Source: Paenimyroides aestuarii (GTDB taxonomy: Bacteria; Bacteroidota; Bacteroidia; Flavobacteriales; Flavobacteriaceae). Taken from it: a DNA stretch of 64,000 bases. Both the position numbers and the translations under genes were made by a program. Positions 45,449 through 54,448 of the stretch are shown piece after piece; the first letter of the stretch is position 1, and every line of letters starts with the position of its first letter. A model generated the notes under the pieces. The model was not told the DNA's origin. It was given only the letters and a program-made list of their open reading frames with translations, and did no database searches. The stretch lies in the NCBI RefSeq assembly GCF_024628805.1, contig NZ_CP102382.1, positions 1,798,001-1,862,000 on the forward strand, written 5' to 3'.

Positions 45449-46021
45449 CTAACTTTTTTCGGGAATCCATTTCACCTCTTCGGCTTTAAGGTCAAAGGTC
45501 AACTTCCGTGCCAATACAAATAAATAGTCAGAAAGTCGGTTTAAATATTTTAAAACCATTGCATCTGTCGGTTCAATGTCATTCAAATGGGTTGATAAAC
45601 GCTCTGCTCTTCTACAAACGCAACGCGCAATATGACAATATGACACGGTTGTATGACCACCGGGTAAAACAAAGTGGGTCATTTGTGGCAATTCCGTTTC
45701 CATTTCGTCTATTGCTTGTTCTAAAAAAGCCACATCTTCTTCTGAAATTTTTGGAATATTCAGGCGCTCTTTTCCGTTTTTTAAAACTGCTTTTTCAGGA
45801 TCGGTTGCCAAAATAGCACCAACGGTAAACAAGCGGTCTTGAATACGAATTAGTTGTTCTTTATAAATTGTTTGCATTTCTTGGTCGCGAATAAGCCCAA
45901 TATACGAGTTTAATTCATCAACCGTTCCATAACTTTCTATGCGTATGTGGTATTTGGGTACGCGTGTTCCTCCAAATAGAGCGGTGGTTCCTTTGTCGCC
46001 AGTTTTTGTATAAACTTTCAT
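45449..46021 (-). CDS. Cob(I)alamin adenosyltransferase, PduO type
   Basis: Transfers the adenosyl group of ATP to cob(I)alamin to make coenzyme B12. The N-terminal ATP-binding stretch KVYTKTGDKGTTALFGGTRV, the SYGTVDELNSYIG segment and the C-terminal CRRAERLSTHL helix are diagnostic of the PduO-type trimer. The start at 46021 gives the usual 190 residues; the longer frame adds an unlikely nonapeptide. Confidence 0.93.
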   Translation of the reverse strand: MKVYTKTGDKGTTALFGGTRVPKYHIRIESYGTVDELNSYIGLIRDQEMQTIYKEQLIRIQDRLFTVGAILATDPEKAVLKNGKERLNIPKISEEDVAFLEQAIDEMETELPQMTHFVLPGGHTTVSYCHIARCVCRRAERLSTHLNDIEPTDAMVLKYLNRLSDYLFVLARKLTFDLKAEEVKWIPEKS

Positions 46022-46185
46022 AAAAAATTCTTTTGTGTAAAGATACACTAAAAAAATAAGTTGTGCGTTTAACTTTAATTGAGTAAATTGTAATTTATTT
46101 AATTAGAAATCGATTTTGTTGAAGTATTTGCTGGTTTAAAATAGCGCAAAGTAACTTCAGCAAACATAAAAATTGCAGGAAAAGT

Positions 46186-46602
46186 ATGAAATTTAGTGCT
46201 ACAAAAACAGCTCCTAAACTTTTGAGTTTTGGTTTGTTATTGTTACGCCTTTGTTTAGGAGGATTAATGATTAGTAATCACGGTTGGATTAAGATTGTTC
46301 ACTTTGAAACGCTGAAAACCCAATTTCTAAGTATTTTAGGGTTGGGGTCGCATGTATCATTAATTTTGGCAATTATTGCTGAAATTTTATGTTCGATATT
46401 ATTAATTTTTGGATTATACACTCGATGGGCACTGATTCCGCTTATAATAACTATGTTGGTAGCAACAACTGTGCACGGTTGGCAAATATTTGGTGAAGCA
46501 GAAATGAGCTTTTTATATCTAATAGGTTTTGTGTTTTTAATGATTGCAGGTCCCGGGGATAACAGTATTGATGCCCGAATGGAGAAGCGAACCTATTTTT
46601 AA
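46186..46602 (+). CDS. DoxX family membrane protein
   Basis: A four-helix inner-membrane protein of 138 residues. LLLLRLCLGGLMISNHGWIKI and the ILCSILLIFGLYTRWALIPL helix follow the DoxX pattern. Members occur in membrane complexes with thiol or redox functions, but a specific role cannot be assigned. Its 3' end overlaps the convergent gene by 4 bp. Confidence 0.85.
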   Translation: MKFSATKTAPKLLSFGLLLLRLCLGGLMISNHGWIKIVHFETLKTQFLSILGLGSHVSLILAIIAEILCSILLIFGLYTRWALIPLIITMLVATTVHGWQIFGEAEMSFLYLIGFVFLMIAGPGDNSIDARMEKRTYF

Positions 46603-47219
46603 TACCTAATAAAAAAATTTTGTTTCGGTTGTTCGGTTCGTTTTGAAACCAAGCAGCCGTAATAAAAATCGATAACCAGAGTAATCTTGGGGTTTTGCCG
46701 TAATGCATCAAAGAAAGATTTTGGATATTTTTTGTACGAAGCAATCAACAAAAGTTGAGAATTGTTCATGTTTTCTATTGTTTGAAGTATGCGTGCGTGA
46801 TTTTTAGCTTCATAGCGATCTAAAATTAAATCTGCTTCGGGTAATTCCACATTATCATTTGTATTTACTTTGCACGCCACTACTGACAAACCTTCATCTA
46901 AAAAACAAATTTTAGATGGTTTAAAGTATTGTATTGATTGCAATAACCATTGATTGGTTTTATTGGATATGTTGGCATCTTTTTTAACCTCATACAAACC
47001 TTTAGTAATGTAATTGTAAACAAAAGGCGAATGAACGCCATGCTGATTGGTAGATTGTAATAAAAATTGCAAATACGAAAACAAAATACAGCTAATTTTG
47101 AATAAACGTTCAAAGGTATTTGAAGTTTTATAACCAAGCAAGTTTATTTTTTTAGAATTACAAGACATTAAAAACAAATAACTTATCTGTTTTGAAAGTG
47201 TTTTTTTTGTAAAAAACAT
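46599..47219 (-). CDS. Bacteroidota methyltransferase-like protein (degenerate)
   Basis: A 206-residue protein. The HGVHSPFVYNYITKGLYEVKK block followed by FKPSKICFLDEG, DLILDRYEAKNHARIL and VIDFYYGCLVSKRTEQPK is a pattern I know from a conserved Bacteroidota protein annotated as a SAM-dependent methyltransferase-like protein. The usual SAM-binding glycine loop is not evident, and it may have lost activity. The first 40 residues are poorly conserved in type, so the true start may be an internal ATG (for example 47168). Convergent with the DoxX gene. Confidence 0.65.
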   Translation of the reverse strand: MFFTKKTLSKQISYLFLMSCNSKKINLLGYKTSNTFERLFKISCILFSYLQFLLQSTNQHGVHSPFVYNYITKGLYEVKKDANISNKTNQWLLQSIQYFKPSKICFLDEGLSVVACKVNTNDNVELPEADLILDRYEAKNHARILQTIENMNNSQLLLIASYKKYPKSFFDALRQNPKITLVIDFYYGCLVSKRTEQPKQNFFIRY

Positions 47220-47227
47220 TAAAATAT

Positions 47228-47259
47228 TTGGTGTTTTAGAATAAAACGCCCTATATTTG
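47228..47259 (+). promoter_or_regulatory. Promoter of the tRNA-Arg pair
   Basis: TTG at 47228-47230 and TATATTTG at 47252-47259 with 21 bp between, matching the Bacteroidota -33/-7 consensus. The first tRNA begins 22 bp later. Confidence 0.7.
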
Positions 47260-47280
47260 CACCGTTCAAAAACAGAACAA

Positions 47281-47354
47281 GGCGATGTGGCGCAACTGAA
47301 TAGCGCATCTGATTACGGCTCAGAAGGTTGCAGGTTTGAATCCTGCCATCGTCA
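47281..47354 (+). tRNA. tRNA-Arg (anticodon ACG), copy 1
   Basis: 74-nt tRNA with a 7-bp acceptor stem (GGCGATG / CATCGTC, one G-T pair), anticodon stem TCTGA / TCAGA around the loop TTACGGC (anticodon ACG), and a T-arm with GGTTTGAATCC. The 3' CCA is not encoded. ACG is presumably edited to ICG and reads CGU, CGC and CGA. Confidence 0.95.
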
Positions 47355-47378
47355 CAAAAAAATAATTAAAAACATCAT

Positions 47379-47452
47379 GGCGATGTGGCGCAACTGAATA
47401 GCGCATCTGATTACGGCTCAGAAGGTTGCAGGTTTGAATCCTGCCATCGTCA
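47379..47452 (+). tRNA. tRNA-Arg (anticodon ACG), copy 2
   Basis: Base-for-base identical to the tRNA 98 bp upstream, separated by a 24-bp A-rich spacer. It shares the upstream promoter and the terminator behind it, so both are expected in one transcript. Confidence 0.95.
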
Positions 47453-47455
47453 CAA

Positions 47456-47486
47456 AAGCAACTCTTCAAAAAGGGTTGCTTTTTTT
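47456..47486 (+). terminator. Intrinsic terminator of the tRNA-Arg operon
   Basis: Arms AAGCAACTC / GGGTTGCTT (one wobble) around TTCAAAAA, followed by TTTTTT. It begins four bases after the second tRNA. Confidence 0.85.
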
Positions 47487-47505
47487 ATTGTTTTTTAAAT
47501 AATTT

Positions 47506-48522
47506 CTATTTCCGTATTATTTTATAACAGCCCCACGCAAATAATCCATAAAGTAGCAGTACAATTGGATAGATTATTACAATAAAAAATGTATAACCGT
47601 GTTTGGTGTTTGTTTTACTCAGACTGAAATCTATTAAATGAAACGACAGAAAATAAACCACAAAAAACAATATGGGGAAAATAATTAGCCCGAAAAATAG
47701 CGTGTTTCTTGTTGGATTGAATTTCATCCATTTAAAGTGTAGAAACAGCATGCCGATTAAGGCTAAAATCGAGATTCCTAAAGGTTGTAAAAACAACAAA
47801 ATTTTTGAAAGAAATGATGTTTTTTCAGTAATCGAAATCGCTATATTTTCATGATTTTTTGGTGAAATATTCCAGTGTAAAATTTTGTTTTCTGTTTTTT
47901 CTGCTCCCAAATTCGATTTTATGAATTCCAAATTTTCATCCAAAATCAGATTTACTTCAATATCGCCAAAAGATTTCCAAAACTTTGATGGAGAAAGGGA
48001 ATAGAGCAATTCATAAGTGGTTACAAATCCGTAAGTGTTATACTGTAAGGAAGCATCATATCGTACTTCAATTACGTTTTCACCTTTTTCTAAATCGGCA
48101 GAAAAATAAATTACATCATTTTGATTTACAGGTACTTCATTGTATTTATCATACATAATGAATGTTCCTTTTTCATTTTTTTTAAAGAATGGATAAGTGT
48201 TTTTTTCAAAATCTAATGGCAGAATCACTGTCGATTGATTATTTACTTTGATATACTTTTTATCGTAAAGATCAATAGCAATGAACAATAGCGGAAGTTT
48301 TTGCTTTTGTTCGGATAAAATCCGGTATTTAATGGAGAAATTTGCAAAATAGGTTTCCTCGATTGAATCCCGAACCAAACGAATATCAATAATTTCATTT
48401 TTCACGGTTGCATTGGCTGCTCCAAATAATACAGAATGCATAGAACCATCTACCCAAGGTTTCGCCATATTTGCGAAAAGTATCGATGGGAAAAGAAACA
48501 AGAGTACGATTATTTTCTTCAT
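47506..48522 (-). CDS. Secreted/membrane protein of unknown function
   Basis: A 338-residue protein with a signal peptide (VLLFLFPSILFA), a periplasmic beta-rich domain of about 220 residues and three or four C-terminal helices (ISILALIGMLFLHF, LFFGLIIFPILFFVVYFLSF, TFFIVIIYPIVLLLYGLFAW). No family recognised. It follows the 48527-49372 lipoprotein gene by 4 bp and is probably cotranscribed; both may work at the cell envelope. Confidence 0.65.
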   Translation of the reverse strand: MKKIIVLLFLFPSILFANMAKPWVDGSMHSVLFGAANATVKNEIIDIRLVRDSIEETYFANFSIKYRILSEQKQKLPLLFIAIDLYDKKYIKVNNQSTVILPLDFEKNTYPFFKKNEKGTFIMYDKYNEVPVNQNDVIYFSADLEKGENVIEVRYDASLQYNTYGFVTTYELLYSLSPSKFWKSFGDIEVNLILDENLEFIKSNLGAEKTENKILHWNISPKNHENIAISITEKTSFLSKILLFLQPLGISILALIGMLFLHFKWMKFNPTRNTLFFGLIIFPILFFVVYFLSFHLIDFSLSKTNTKHGYTFFIVIIYPIVLLLYGLFAWGCYKIIRK

Positions 48523-48526
48523 TATT

Positions 48527-49372
48527 TTACCAACCAGTTACTAAAAGATTTTTTGCAGCTTTTTCACTGCATTTTTGATATTTTGCGTAGGCTTTTGCAG
48601 CTCGGGTTCTTATTTCGGCATTGGTTTCACCTTTAATATATCCGGTCAATGCATCGTGCAATGTATAAGCTTCTGGGCTCATTAAATGGGTGCTCCAAAC
48701 CAACGGGTTAATGTTTGCTTGCATGAGATGCTGCGAGAAATAATTTTTGCTGTAACATGCCAAAATAATTGTGTTGCGTTTTATGTTATCAGTGTTTTCG
48801 AAAGTATCTTTAATTTCAAAATCCATTAAACCGTCGTGTCCAACATATGCCAAAAGGTCTGCATTGCCTTCTATGCCAATTGTGGTTTTGCCTATTTTTA
48901 AAGTGTCTTTTATTTTACCACAACTACTGTTCAAAAAATCCACTGTAGTTTGTTTAATGAATTTACCGTTGTAAGCATCGGCTACCAAATAGTAGTTTTT
49001 TGTGGTGTGTTTAAAAATAATTCGTTCTAATTTTTCAGAGTTAAAGGTTCGGCTTTCCAAAAATTTCCAATCAGTACTTTTTTTAAAATAGCTACGCACC
49101 CCAAAGGCACAACCCCAATACAAATTGTTGTCTGGGTCTTGCCCGTTTCCTATTTTTTGAGGCACAGGCACAATTCCTTGAAATTTATTGTCGCACAAAG
49201 CCACGAAAACATGAATTGTTTTGGCATCAGAAAAAAATGTGTTATTTTGTTTTTGAGGTGTTTTTTCTTCGTCTAATTCATTTGGTGAATGAGAATTTTT
49301 ATTGGTCGATTGATTGCTGCAAGCAAATACCAATACACAAAAAAATAAGGGAGCAAATAGGCGTGTTTTCAT
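48527..49372 (-). CDS. Conserved lipoprotein of unknown function
   Basis: Residues 1-18 form a lipoprotein signal (LFFCVLVFAC), so Cys18 is probably acylated. The mature 263-residue domain contains HVFVALCDNKFQGIVPVP, NLYWGCAFGVRSYF, a YVGHDGLMDF segment and SPEAYTLHDALTGYI. I recall this as a widely distributed conserved hypothetical protein; the invariant-looking His, Asp and Cys suggest an enzyme, but no class can be named. Upstream neighbours are similar secreted unknowns. Confidence 0.65.
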   Translation of the reverse strand: MKTRLFAPLFFCVLVFACSNQSTNKNSHSPNELDEEKTPQKQNNTFFSDAKTIHVFVALCDNKFQGIVPVPQKIGNGQDPDNNLYWGCAFGVRSYFKKSTDWKFLESRTFNSEKLERIIFKHTTKNYYLVADAYNGKFIKQTTVDFLNSSCGKIKDTLKIGKTTIGIEGNADLLAYVGHDGLMDFEIKDTFENTDNIKRNTIILACYSKNYFSQHLMQANINPLVWSTHLMSPEAYTLHDALTGYIKGETNAEIRTRAAKAYAKYQKCSEKAAKNLLVTGW

Positions 49373-49384
49373 TGTTTTAAGGGA

Positions 49385-49876
49385 TTAATTGTTTTTTTTC
49401 TTTGCAGCTTCTTTCGCACGCTTTGCTTCTTCCACAGCAGCATCAACAGCAATTTGGGCTTCTCCTGGATAAGGCTCTTCGTAATTTGGTGCAGCAAAAG
49501 GAGTGAGGGTTACCGTATTGTTATCAACAGTAAGCATATAATATCCCAATAAACTTTTAGGCTCTTCACAATCTGATGCCATTCCAGAGGTGCCTTCGGA
49601 AAATTCAATGGTTTCGTTTTCGTATATTTGATAAATACCAGTCATTCCAAAGCAGTTGTTCCCAGTTGTGTAACTGCGTTCATCACTAAAATGCAAAAAA
49701 TGAAAAGTAGCTTGATCTTCAAATAGGTTTAATTTTTTGGTTTTTATAAGCGTTGCAGTGCCATCGTCTGCAATTGATTCAATTTTCCACGTTGCATTTT
49801 CAAAAATGTTGTCTTGTGCATGCACTTGTGATGCCAAAGCAATGGTTGCAGCAATAATCATTTTGTTTATTTTCAT
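49385..49876 (-). CDS. Secreted protein of unknown function with basic C-terminal tail
   Basis: A 163-residue protein with a signal peptide (IIAATIALASQVHA). A beta-rich central part (ATWKIESIADDGTATLI, FSDERSYTTGNNCFGMTGIY) resembles a lipocalin or META-type barrel. The two cysteines (NNCFGM and SDCEEP) could form a disulfide. The C-terminus is an Ala/Lys-rich helix (EEAKRAKEAAKKKNN). No named family. Confidence 0.6.
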   Translation of the reverse strand: MKINKMIIAATIALASQVHAQDNIFENATWKIESIADDGTATLIKTKKLNLFEDQATFHFLHFSDERSYTTGNNCFGMTGIYQIYENETIEFSEGTSGMASDCEEPKSLLGYYMLTVDNNTVTLTPFAAPNYEEPYPGEAQIAVDAAVEEAKRAKEAAKKKNN

Positions 49877-49897
49877 TTTGGATCTATTTAAAATTTT

Positions 49898-51172
49898 TTA
49901 TTGAATGTTAATTCTTAAAGGAAATTTTACCGAGGATTTCACAGGAATTCCATTTTGTGTGGCAGGATTCCATTTGGGTGATTTTTTTAAAACACGTTTC
50001 ATTTCATCGGATAGATATTTGTCGGAGTAAATTTTTTGATTTTGATTTTCAAGAGAAACCGTTCCGTCTATATCAATAGTTAAATCAAGTTCAAACTTAA
50101 CTAATCCTTCAGTTTCTGTTACAGAAGTATCAAATTGATCAATAATATATTGATGATAGGCCTTGTATCCGCCTGCAAAATTGGCTGGAATTGTTTCGGG
50201 TTCTGTTAATTTTTCAGTTGCTACAGATGGCGGATTAGGAAGTTGTTCGGCGGTTACAATTGCTTTTTGACCAGGGACGATTCCTGAAGTTTTTAGATCT
50301 TGAATGAAATAAGGATATTTATCAATTAGTTTCCCCAATTTGTCATACACAAATGTTATTTTTTCTCCGTTTATGATTTTCGTAATTTCTTTTTTTTCTT
50401 TTCTTTCGTTTTTAAAATATTCTTTTACTTCTTCGTTTTGGTCATTTTTGTATGAGCGGGAATGAAGCTTTCCGTTGACAAATTCATCATCATAAAAAGG
50501 TTTTGTTTTGAAATTTGTTTTGCGTGTAATGATTTCGTTTTTATTGTAATAAATGGTTTCGGTTTTTCCCATTACCCTTTTTTTGTTTCCGTTTTCGTAA
50601 AATTCGGTAATGGTTTCTGTGATTTCATCATTTATTTGATATATTTTCCCATCTTTATCATAACTTTTTGTAATGGATAAACCATACGTTTTATCTGGAG
50701 CTACAGATAGTTGAGATTCATTTTCAACTTCTCCGGTTTTGTAAAATTCTTTCACGAAAATTTGATTGTCTTTACGATAAGCTTTTACGAATAATTTATC
50801 ATCGGCAAACACGGTGTATTCTGTAACCAAAGATTTACTTAATTTATACTCTGTTTTAAAATTATCACCTTCTTTATGTTGCCCTTTTTTAAAGTTTTCG
50901 AATGTTGTAACAGTTCCAGAAATCAGGTTATTTTCTACAATAAAATCTGCTTCTTGACTTTTATTGTTGATTTTATATGATCCATTATTCAACTTCACTT
51001 CATTATAAAAATAAGAATTGTATTCTGTTATTTCAACTTTTTGTATAAATACTTTTAAACCTTTTGAAATAACCAATTGCAATGTGTCCACGTTTTTAGT
51101 TTGAGAAAATGCAATATTTGTAGTCAAAAACAATGCGACTGCAAGAAGAAATTTGTTTTTAAGTTTATTCAT
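49898..51172 (-). CDS. Secreted MORN-like repeat protein with TonB C-terminal domain
   Basis: A 424-residue protein with a signal peptide (LLAVALFLTTNIAFSQ), a long stretch of antitoxin/MORN-like strands of the YwqK type (EVENESQLS, NGNKKRVMGK, KEYFKNERKEK), then a C-terminal domain with EGLVKFELDLTIDIDGTVSL and KSPKWNPATQNGIPVKSSVKFPL, which is the TonB C-terminal signature seen in many Bacteroidota proteins that are not classic TonB. No membrane anchor other than the signal peptide. It overlaps the next gene upstream by 8 bp. Confidence 0.75.
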   Translation of the reverse strand: MNKLKNKFLLAVALFLTTNIAFSQTKNVDTLQLVISKGLKVFIQKVEITEYNSYFYNEVKLNNGSYKINNKSQEADFIVENNLISGTVTTFENFKKGQHKEGDNFKTEYKLSKSLVTEYTVFADDKLFVKAYRKDNQIFVKEFYKTGEVENESQLSVAPDKTYGLSITKSYDKDGKIYQINDEITETITEFYENGNKKRVMGKTETIYYNKNEIITRKTNFKTKPFYDDEFVNGKLHSRSYKNDQNEEVKEYFKNERKEKKEITKIINGEKITFVYDKLGKLIDKYPYFIQDLKTSGIVPGQKAIVTAEQLPNPPSVATEKLTEPETIPANFAGGYKAYHQYIIDQFDTSVTETEGLVKFELDLTIDIDGTVSLENQNQKIYSDKYLSDEMKRVLKKSPKWNPATQNGIPVKSSVKFPLRINIQ

Positions 51173-51518
51173 CGATTTGTATTGATGGGTTATGATTTTT
51201 TAACTTGGTTGGGCTCATTAATATAAAAACCAGCAAGATTAACTGAATAATAATTATTATAAGTGCAAAAAATTGTGTTTGAAAAGCGATTTCAGATTCT
51301 ATTCTGTCGTTTTTTCGTCTGCAATCTAAATTGTTTTTCAGCAGTTGTTTCTCACAAAAATCTATATCGATTCTTTCATCTATTTTTTTCTTTTCCCATA
51401 TTATATAGCTGTCGATTTTGTTTGAAGCAATATCTAAATGGTCTATGTTTTTCAGAATAAGCCAACCGCTAATAATGATGGTGCTGATTGATAATGACAG
51501 GGCTATTATTTTTTTCAT
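51165..51518 (-). CDS. Two-helix membrane protein of unknown function
   Basis: 117 residues with one helix near each end (IIALSLSISTIIISGWLIL and FFALIIIIIQLILLVFILM) and a charged middle that would form a loop with two cysteines (DFCEKQLLKNNLDCRRK). ATG 51518 is chosen because it overlaps the upstream gene's stop as ATGA. The longer frame to 51575 is unlikely. Coupled on both sides. Confidence 0.6.
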   Translation of the reverse strand: MKKIIALSLSISTIIISGWLILKNIDHLDIASNKIDSYIIWEKKKIDERIDIDFCEKQLLKNNLDCRRKNDRIESEIAFQTQFFALIIIIIQLILLVFILMSPTKLKNHNPSIQIDE

Positions 51519-52114
51519 TGTTTTAATTTCATTTTCTGAATCTTTTCTTTTTGTTGATAATATAATTTTGAGCATCTTTCAGAAAATCCAAAATAAGTGT
51601 CTTCGCTAAAATCTTCTAAATTAATTTCCTGAAATTTCATTTTGGTTTTTATGGTTGGTAATTTTACTAATTCGCCTTCTTCATTATTAGCTAGGTCATC
51701 AAAGTAATTCCAATTACCAATATAATCGCTGGTTAACAGATTCACGCTCGACTCACCACTACCGTCATTGACTGCGTTTCCAAACTCATATCGACTCATA
51801 CCTATTAACTGTATTTTTTTAGTTTTTTTATTGTAACGAAAATGGTTTTTGTAGCCAGCCCGCATCCAATCATTAAAAAAAACAAATCCATTTTTAGCAT
51901 CAATTATTCCCGACATTTCGTTTAAAATCTCGATTGGCTGGCTTTTTATTTTTTTGAAATTTTGAGTGGATAATCTGCACACAATCCGCGATTCTTTGTC
52001 ATCCATATAGACAGAATCTTTTTTGCCATCAAAGTCAATGTCTTTGATGAGTTTTTGGGCAAAACTGCTTTGTAAAGCTAAAATGATGATGAGTATTGAT
52101 AATATGTTTTTCAT
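51515..52114 (-). CDS. Secreted FG-GAP-like protein, tandem relative 1
   Basis: A 199-residue product from the ATG at 52114 with signal peptide (ILSILIIILALQSSFAQ). LIKDIDFDGKKDSVYMDD is a calcium-type D-x-D-x-D loop as in FG-GAP repeats. It shares the layout signal peptide, Asp-rich loop, LLTxDYxxN with the 52138-52767 product, so the two look like distant tandem paralogues. Function unknown. Confidence 0.6.
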   Translation of the reverse strand: MKNILSILIIILALQSSFAQKLIKDIDFDGKKDSVYMDDKESRIVCRLSTQNFKKIKSQPIEILNEMSGIIDAKNGFVFFNDWMRAGYKNHFRYNKKTKKIQLIGMSRYEFGNAVNDGSGESSVNLLTSDYIGNWNYFDDLANNEEGELVKLPTIKTKMKFQEINLEDFSEDTYFGFSERCSKLYYQQKEKIQKMKLKQ

Positions 52115-52137
52115 TGTTTGTGTTTTATAAAATTTCA

Positions 52138-52767
52138 TTAAAGCTCGAATTCGCTCCCTATTTTATCTAGTTTTTCTAAAGTTTTAATATTGATGTCTTC
52201 AAGGTAAATTGGCGGGTAATTTTTCTTTCCTTTAAAGATTTTGATGTGGTTTTTGGGGATTGATTTTTGATTTTTCACCACATAATCTCCTGTAAGTAAA
52301 TTAAAGGATTTATCGCAATGTTCTGCCATTCCAATTTTATAACCACTGTCGTAACCAATAACTCTCATTTTTAATTTTTTTTCATCAAACCTTAACTTGA
52401 AAAATCTTCCGAAAGTAGCGGTTCCGTCAAGAAAATAACCCACTTCCAGCACATTTTTTTTGGATTTCATTTGAACAGGATAGATATTCATATCGTGTTC
52501 GTTGATAAGTTTTAGTTGAAAAGTTTTGTTCAAACGGGTCAGAAAAATAAGGAGTTTATAATCTGCAAATTCGGATGTATTTTGCACAATCAATGCGATG
52601 TCTTTTTGGTTGTCTTGATCCAAATCGATCGAAATTTTTTCCATATTTCTACCATTGGCAGGACTTTTTTCCAAAACTTTGTAATTATTTGGAATTAAAA
52701 TTTGCGAAAATACTCCAAATGAAATATGAATTGTCGCTAGTATGAAAAGTAGTTTTAATTTTGACAT
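52138..52767 (-). CDS. Secreted FG-GAP-like protein, tandem relative 2
   Basis: A 209-residue protein (ATG 52767, MSKLKLLF) with a signal peptide (LFILATIHISFGVFSQ). EKISIDLDQDNQKDIALIVQN is an Asp-rich loop like that in the neighbouring gene, and FNLLTGDYVVKNQ matches its NLLTSDYIGN. The longer frame to 52827 is not supported. It stands 23 bp from the next gene and is probably in one transcript with it. Confidence 0.6.
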   Translation of the reverse strand: MSKLKLLFILATIHISFGVFSQILIPNNYKVLEKSPANGRNMEKISIDLDQDNQKDIALIVQNTSEFADYKLLIFLTRLNKTFQLKLINEHDMNIYPVQMKSKKNVLEVGYFLDGTATFGRFFKLRFDEKKLKMRVIGYDSGYKIGMAEHCDKSFNLLTGDYVVKNQKSIPKNHIKIFKGKKNYPPIYLEDINIKTLEKLDKIGSEFEL

Positions 52768-52983
52768 TTTAATGTTTTTTATAACTCTCTCAAATTTAGA
52801 AACAAAATTCTTAAAACAGAAAGTCATTTACAATTTGCAGGGTTTGGTTTACGATTCGTGCAGGTCTTTAAATTTTTAACATATGGCTCTTTTGAGCTGT
52901 TCTTGAGTGTAAGTGTAGTTTAAAGTGATGTTCATTTGTGTATAATGTCTTAATTTTTAATTATTTTTTAATAAAAAATGGTG

Positions 52984-53667
52984 CTATTTTTTCACATTTC
53001 CATAAATTTCTCCTGAAATCCAATCGCTTGTCTTTTCTGCAATTTCTTTTTTCAATGCCTGTCTTACTTCTGTTTCGAGGGATTTTTTTTCTTTACCTAA
53101 AACAAATTCAGAATGGTATTTTTCTTCTATATTTTGTATGTAATTTTTCAATGCTTTCTGCTGAAAAGTAGTTTTGGCTTTTTCGTGTAGAAATGCTAAT
53201 CCAAGATGTTTCCATTCTTCATTTTCTTTGTAAAAGTTTGCATTTTTAGCATTTTTTTGGAGGTAATCTTCAATGTAAATTTCGGATTTTACCAATGCGA
53301 GTTTTCCATTTTTGTCAACGGAATAGATTTGTTTTCTAAAACCAAAAGGAACTACAAAAGAGGGCATTCTGTCTGCAGTTGCCCAATAAGAATAAAAAAT
53401 AATAGCGTTTGCGGTAGTTTTATAAGTTCCCAATTCAACACTCACTGAGCTGCAATCTCCTTCTTCTTTGTATGCGGTGTGTGTAAGAAGTTGTTTGTTT
53501 CCTCTATAAAAATGAATCGTTTCTTGTCCAAAGCCATCAGAAGTATTGCTTTTTAGAACTTCAATCAGAAATTTTTGATTATTTACGACCAATTCTTTTC
53601 GCTGACCGTAAATGTTCAAATTAAAAACAAGTAACAACAATGGGAGAAAAATATATTTTAGTTGCAT
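52984..53667 (-). CDS. Secreted protein of unknown function
   Basis: 227 residues from ATG 53667 (MQLKYIFLPLLLLVFNLNIYGQ is the signal segment, given here in full at 22 residues shortened to LPLLLLVFNLNIYGQ). A beta-rich N-terminal half (HFYRGNKQLLTHTAYKEEGD) is followed by a helical, charged C-terminal half (KTTFQQKALKNYIQNIEEKY). No named family. Confidence 0.55.
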   Translation of the reverse strand: MQLKYIFLPLLLLVFNLNIYGQRKELVVNNQKFLIEVLKSNTSDGFGQETIHFYRGNKQLLTHTAYKEEGDCSSVSVELGTYKTTANAIIFYSYWATADRMPSFVVPFGFRKQIYSVDKNGKLALVKSEIYIEDYLQKNAKNANFYKENEEWKHLGLAFLHEKAKTTFQQKALKNYIQNIEEKYHSEFVLGKEKKSLETEVRQALKKEIAEKTSDWISGEIYGNVKK

Positions 53668-53838
53668 AGGATTTGAAGTTTTTTGGAATGTATTCAACTT
53701 TAAATTAATAATCCCCGCGACAGCTGAAAACATCGATTGGTAAATGTATCTAGTCTAAATACTCGATTGGTTTTGCACTCAATTTTTTTGTTGTCTTGGG
53801 TAATGATTTCTAATTTATAATCATTGGGTTTGTGTTTT

Positions 53839-54318
53839 TTAATGATATTTCAAAAATCCTTTGCCAATATTGGCAATCAAAGAAAATTGATGTCTCCCCA
53901 TATTCTGAAAGGGATTGTGATTGGTAGAAATATTGTAACCGTAATAAAGCATCATATCTCCGAACAAACCTACGCCAATTTTTGGTGTTATAACAAAATC
54001 ATTTTGACAGAAATTGGTTTGATATTTTGTTTCTAAAGCTGTTGCAATCATCATAGTATTGATTTCATAGCCCGCTTTTATTGCATAAATATTGCCAGAA
54101 AATGAATATTCAACAGCCGAATAAAAACTCTGTGAATAAAAACCTACATCAGAATAATTAGCTTTGTGATAGGCAATTCCCGCTTCTGTAAACAACGATT
54201 TTTGTACACCCAAACCTGCTCTGAATTCCCATTGTTTTTTTTGCCCAAAATTTTTATTTTCATTTTGAGAAAAGCATAAAATGGAACTCAATATTAATAG
54301 ATGTGGAATTTTTTGCAT
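53839..54318 (-). CDS. Small outer-membrane-type beta-barrel protein
   Basis: A 159-residue secreted protein with a short signal peptide (LLILSSILCFSQ) and alternating strands such as WEFRAGLGVQKSLFTEAG, YSAVEYSFSGNIYAIKAGYE and FVITPKIGVGLFGDMMLYYG. The last strand is FSLIANIGKGF. This pattern suits an eight-stranded barrel. Function unknown. Confidence 0.6.
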   Translation of the reverse strand: MQKIPHLLILSSILCFSQNENKNFGQKKQWEFRAGLGVQKSLFTEAGIAYHKANYSDVGFYSQSFYSAVEYSFSGNIYAIKAGYEINTMMIATALETKYQTNFCQNDFVITPKIGVGLFGDMMLYYGYNISTNHNPFQNMGRHQFSLIANIGKGFLKYH

Positions 54319-54448
54319 AAGTTTTGTGTTTTATATGTTTTTCAGAAAATTATTTTTCCGTTTAATGCACGTTCTTGCAAGTCGGTACTTTTTTGTACAT
54401 ATATAATATTTACAATGCAAAAAAACAGCAATAGTAATAGTTTACTTT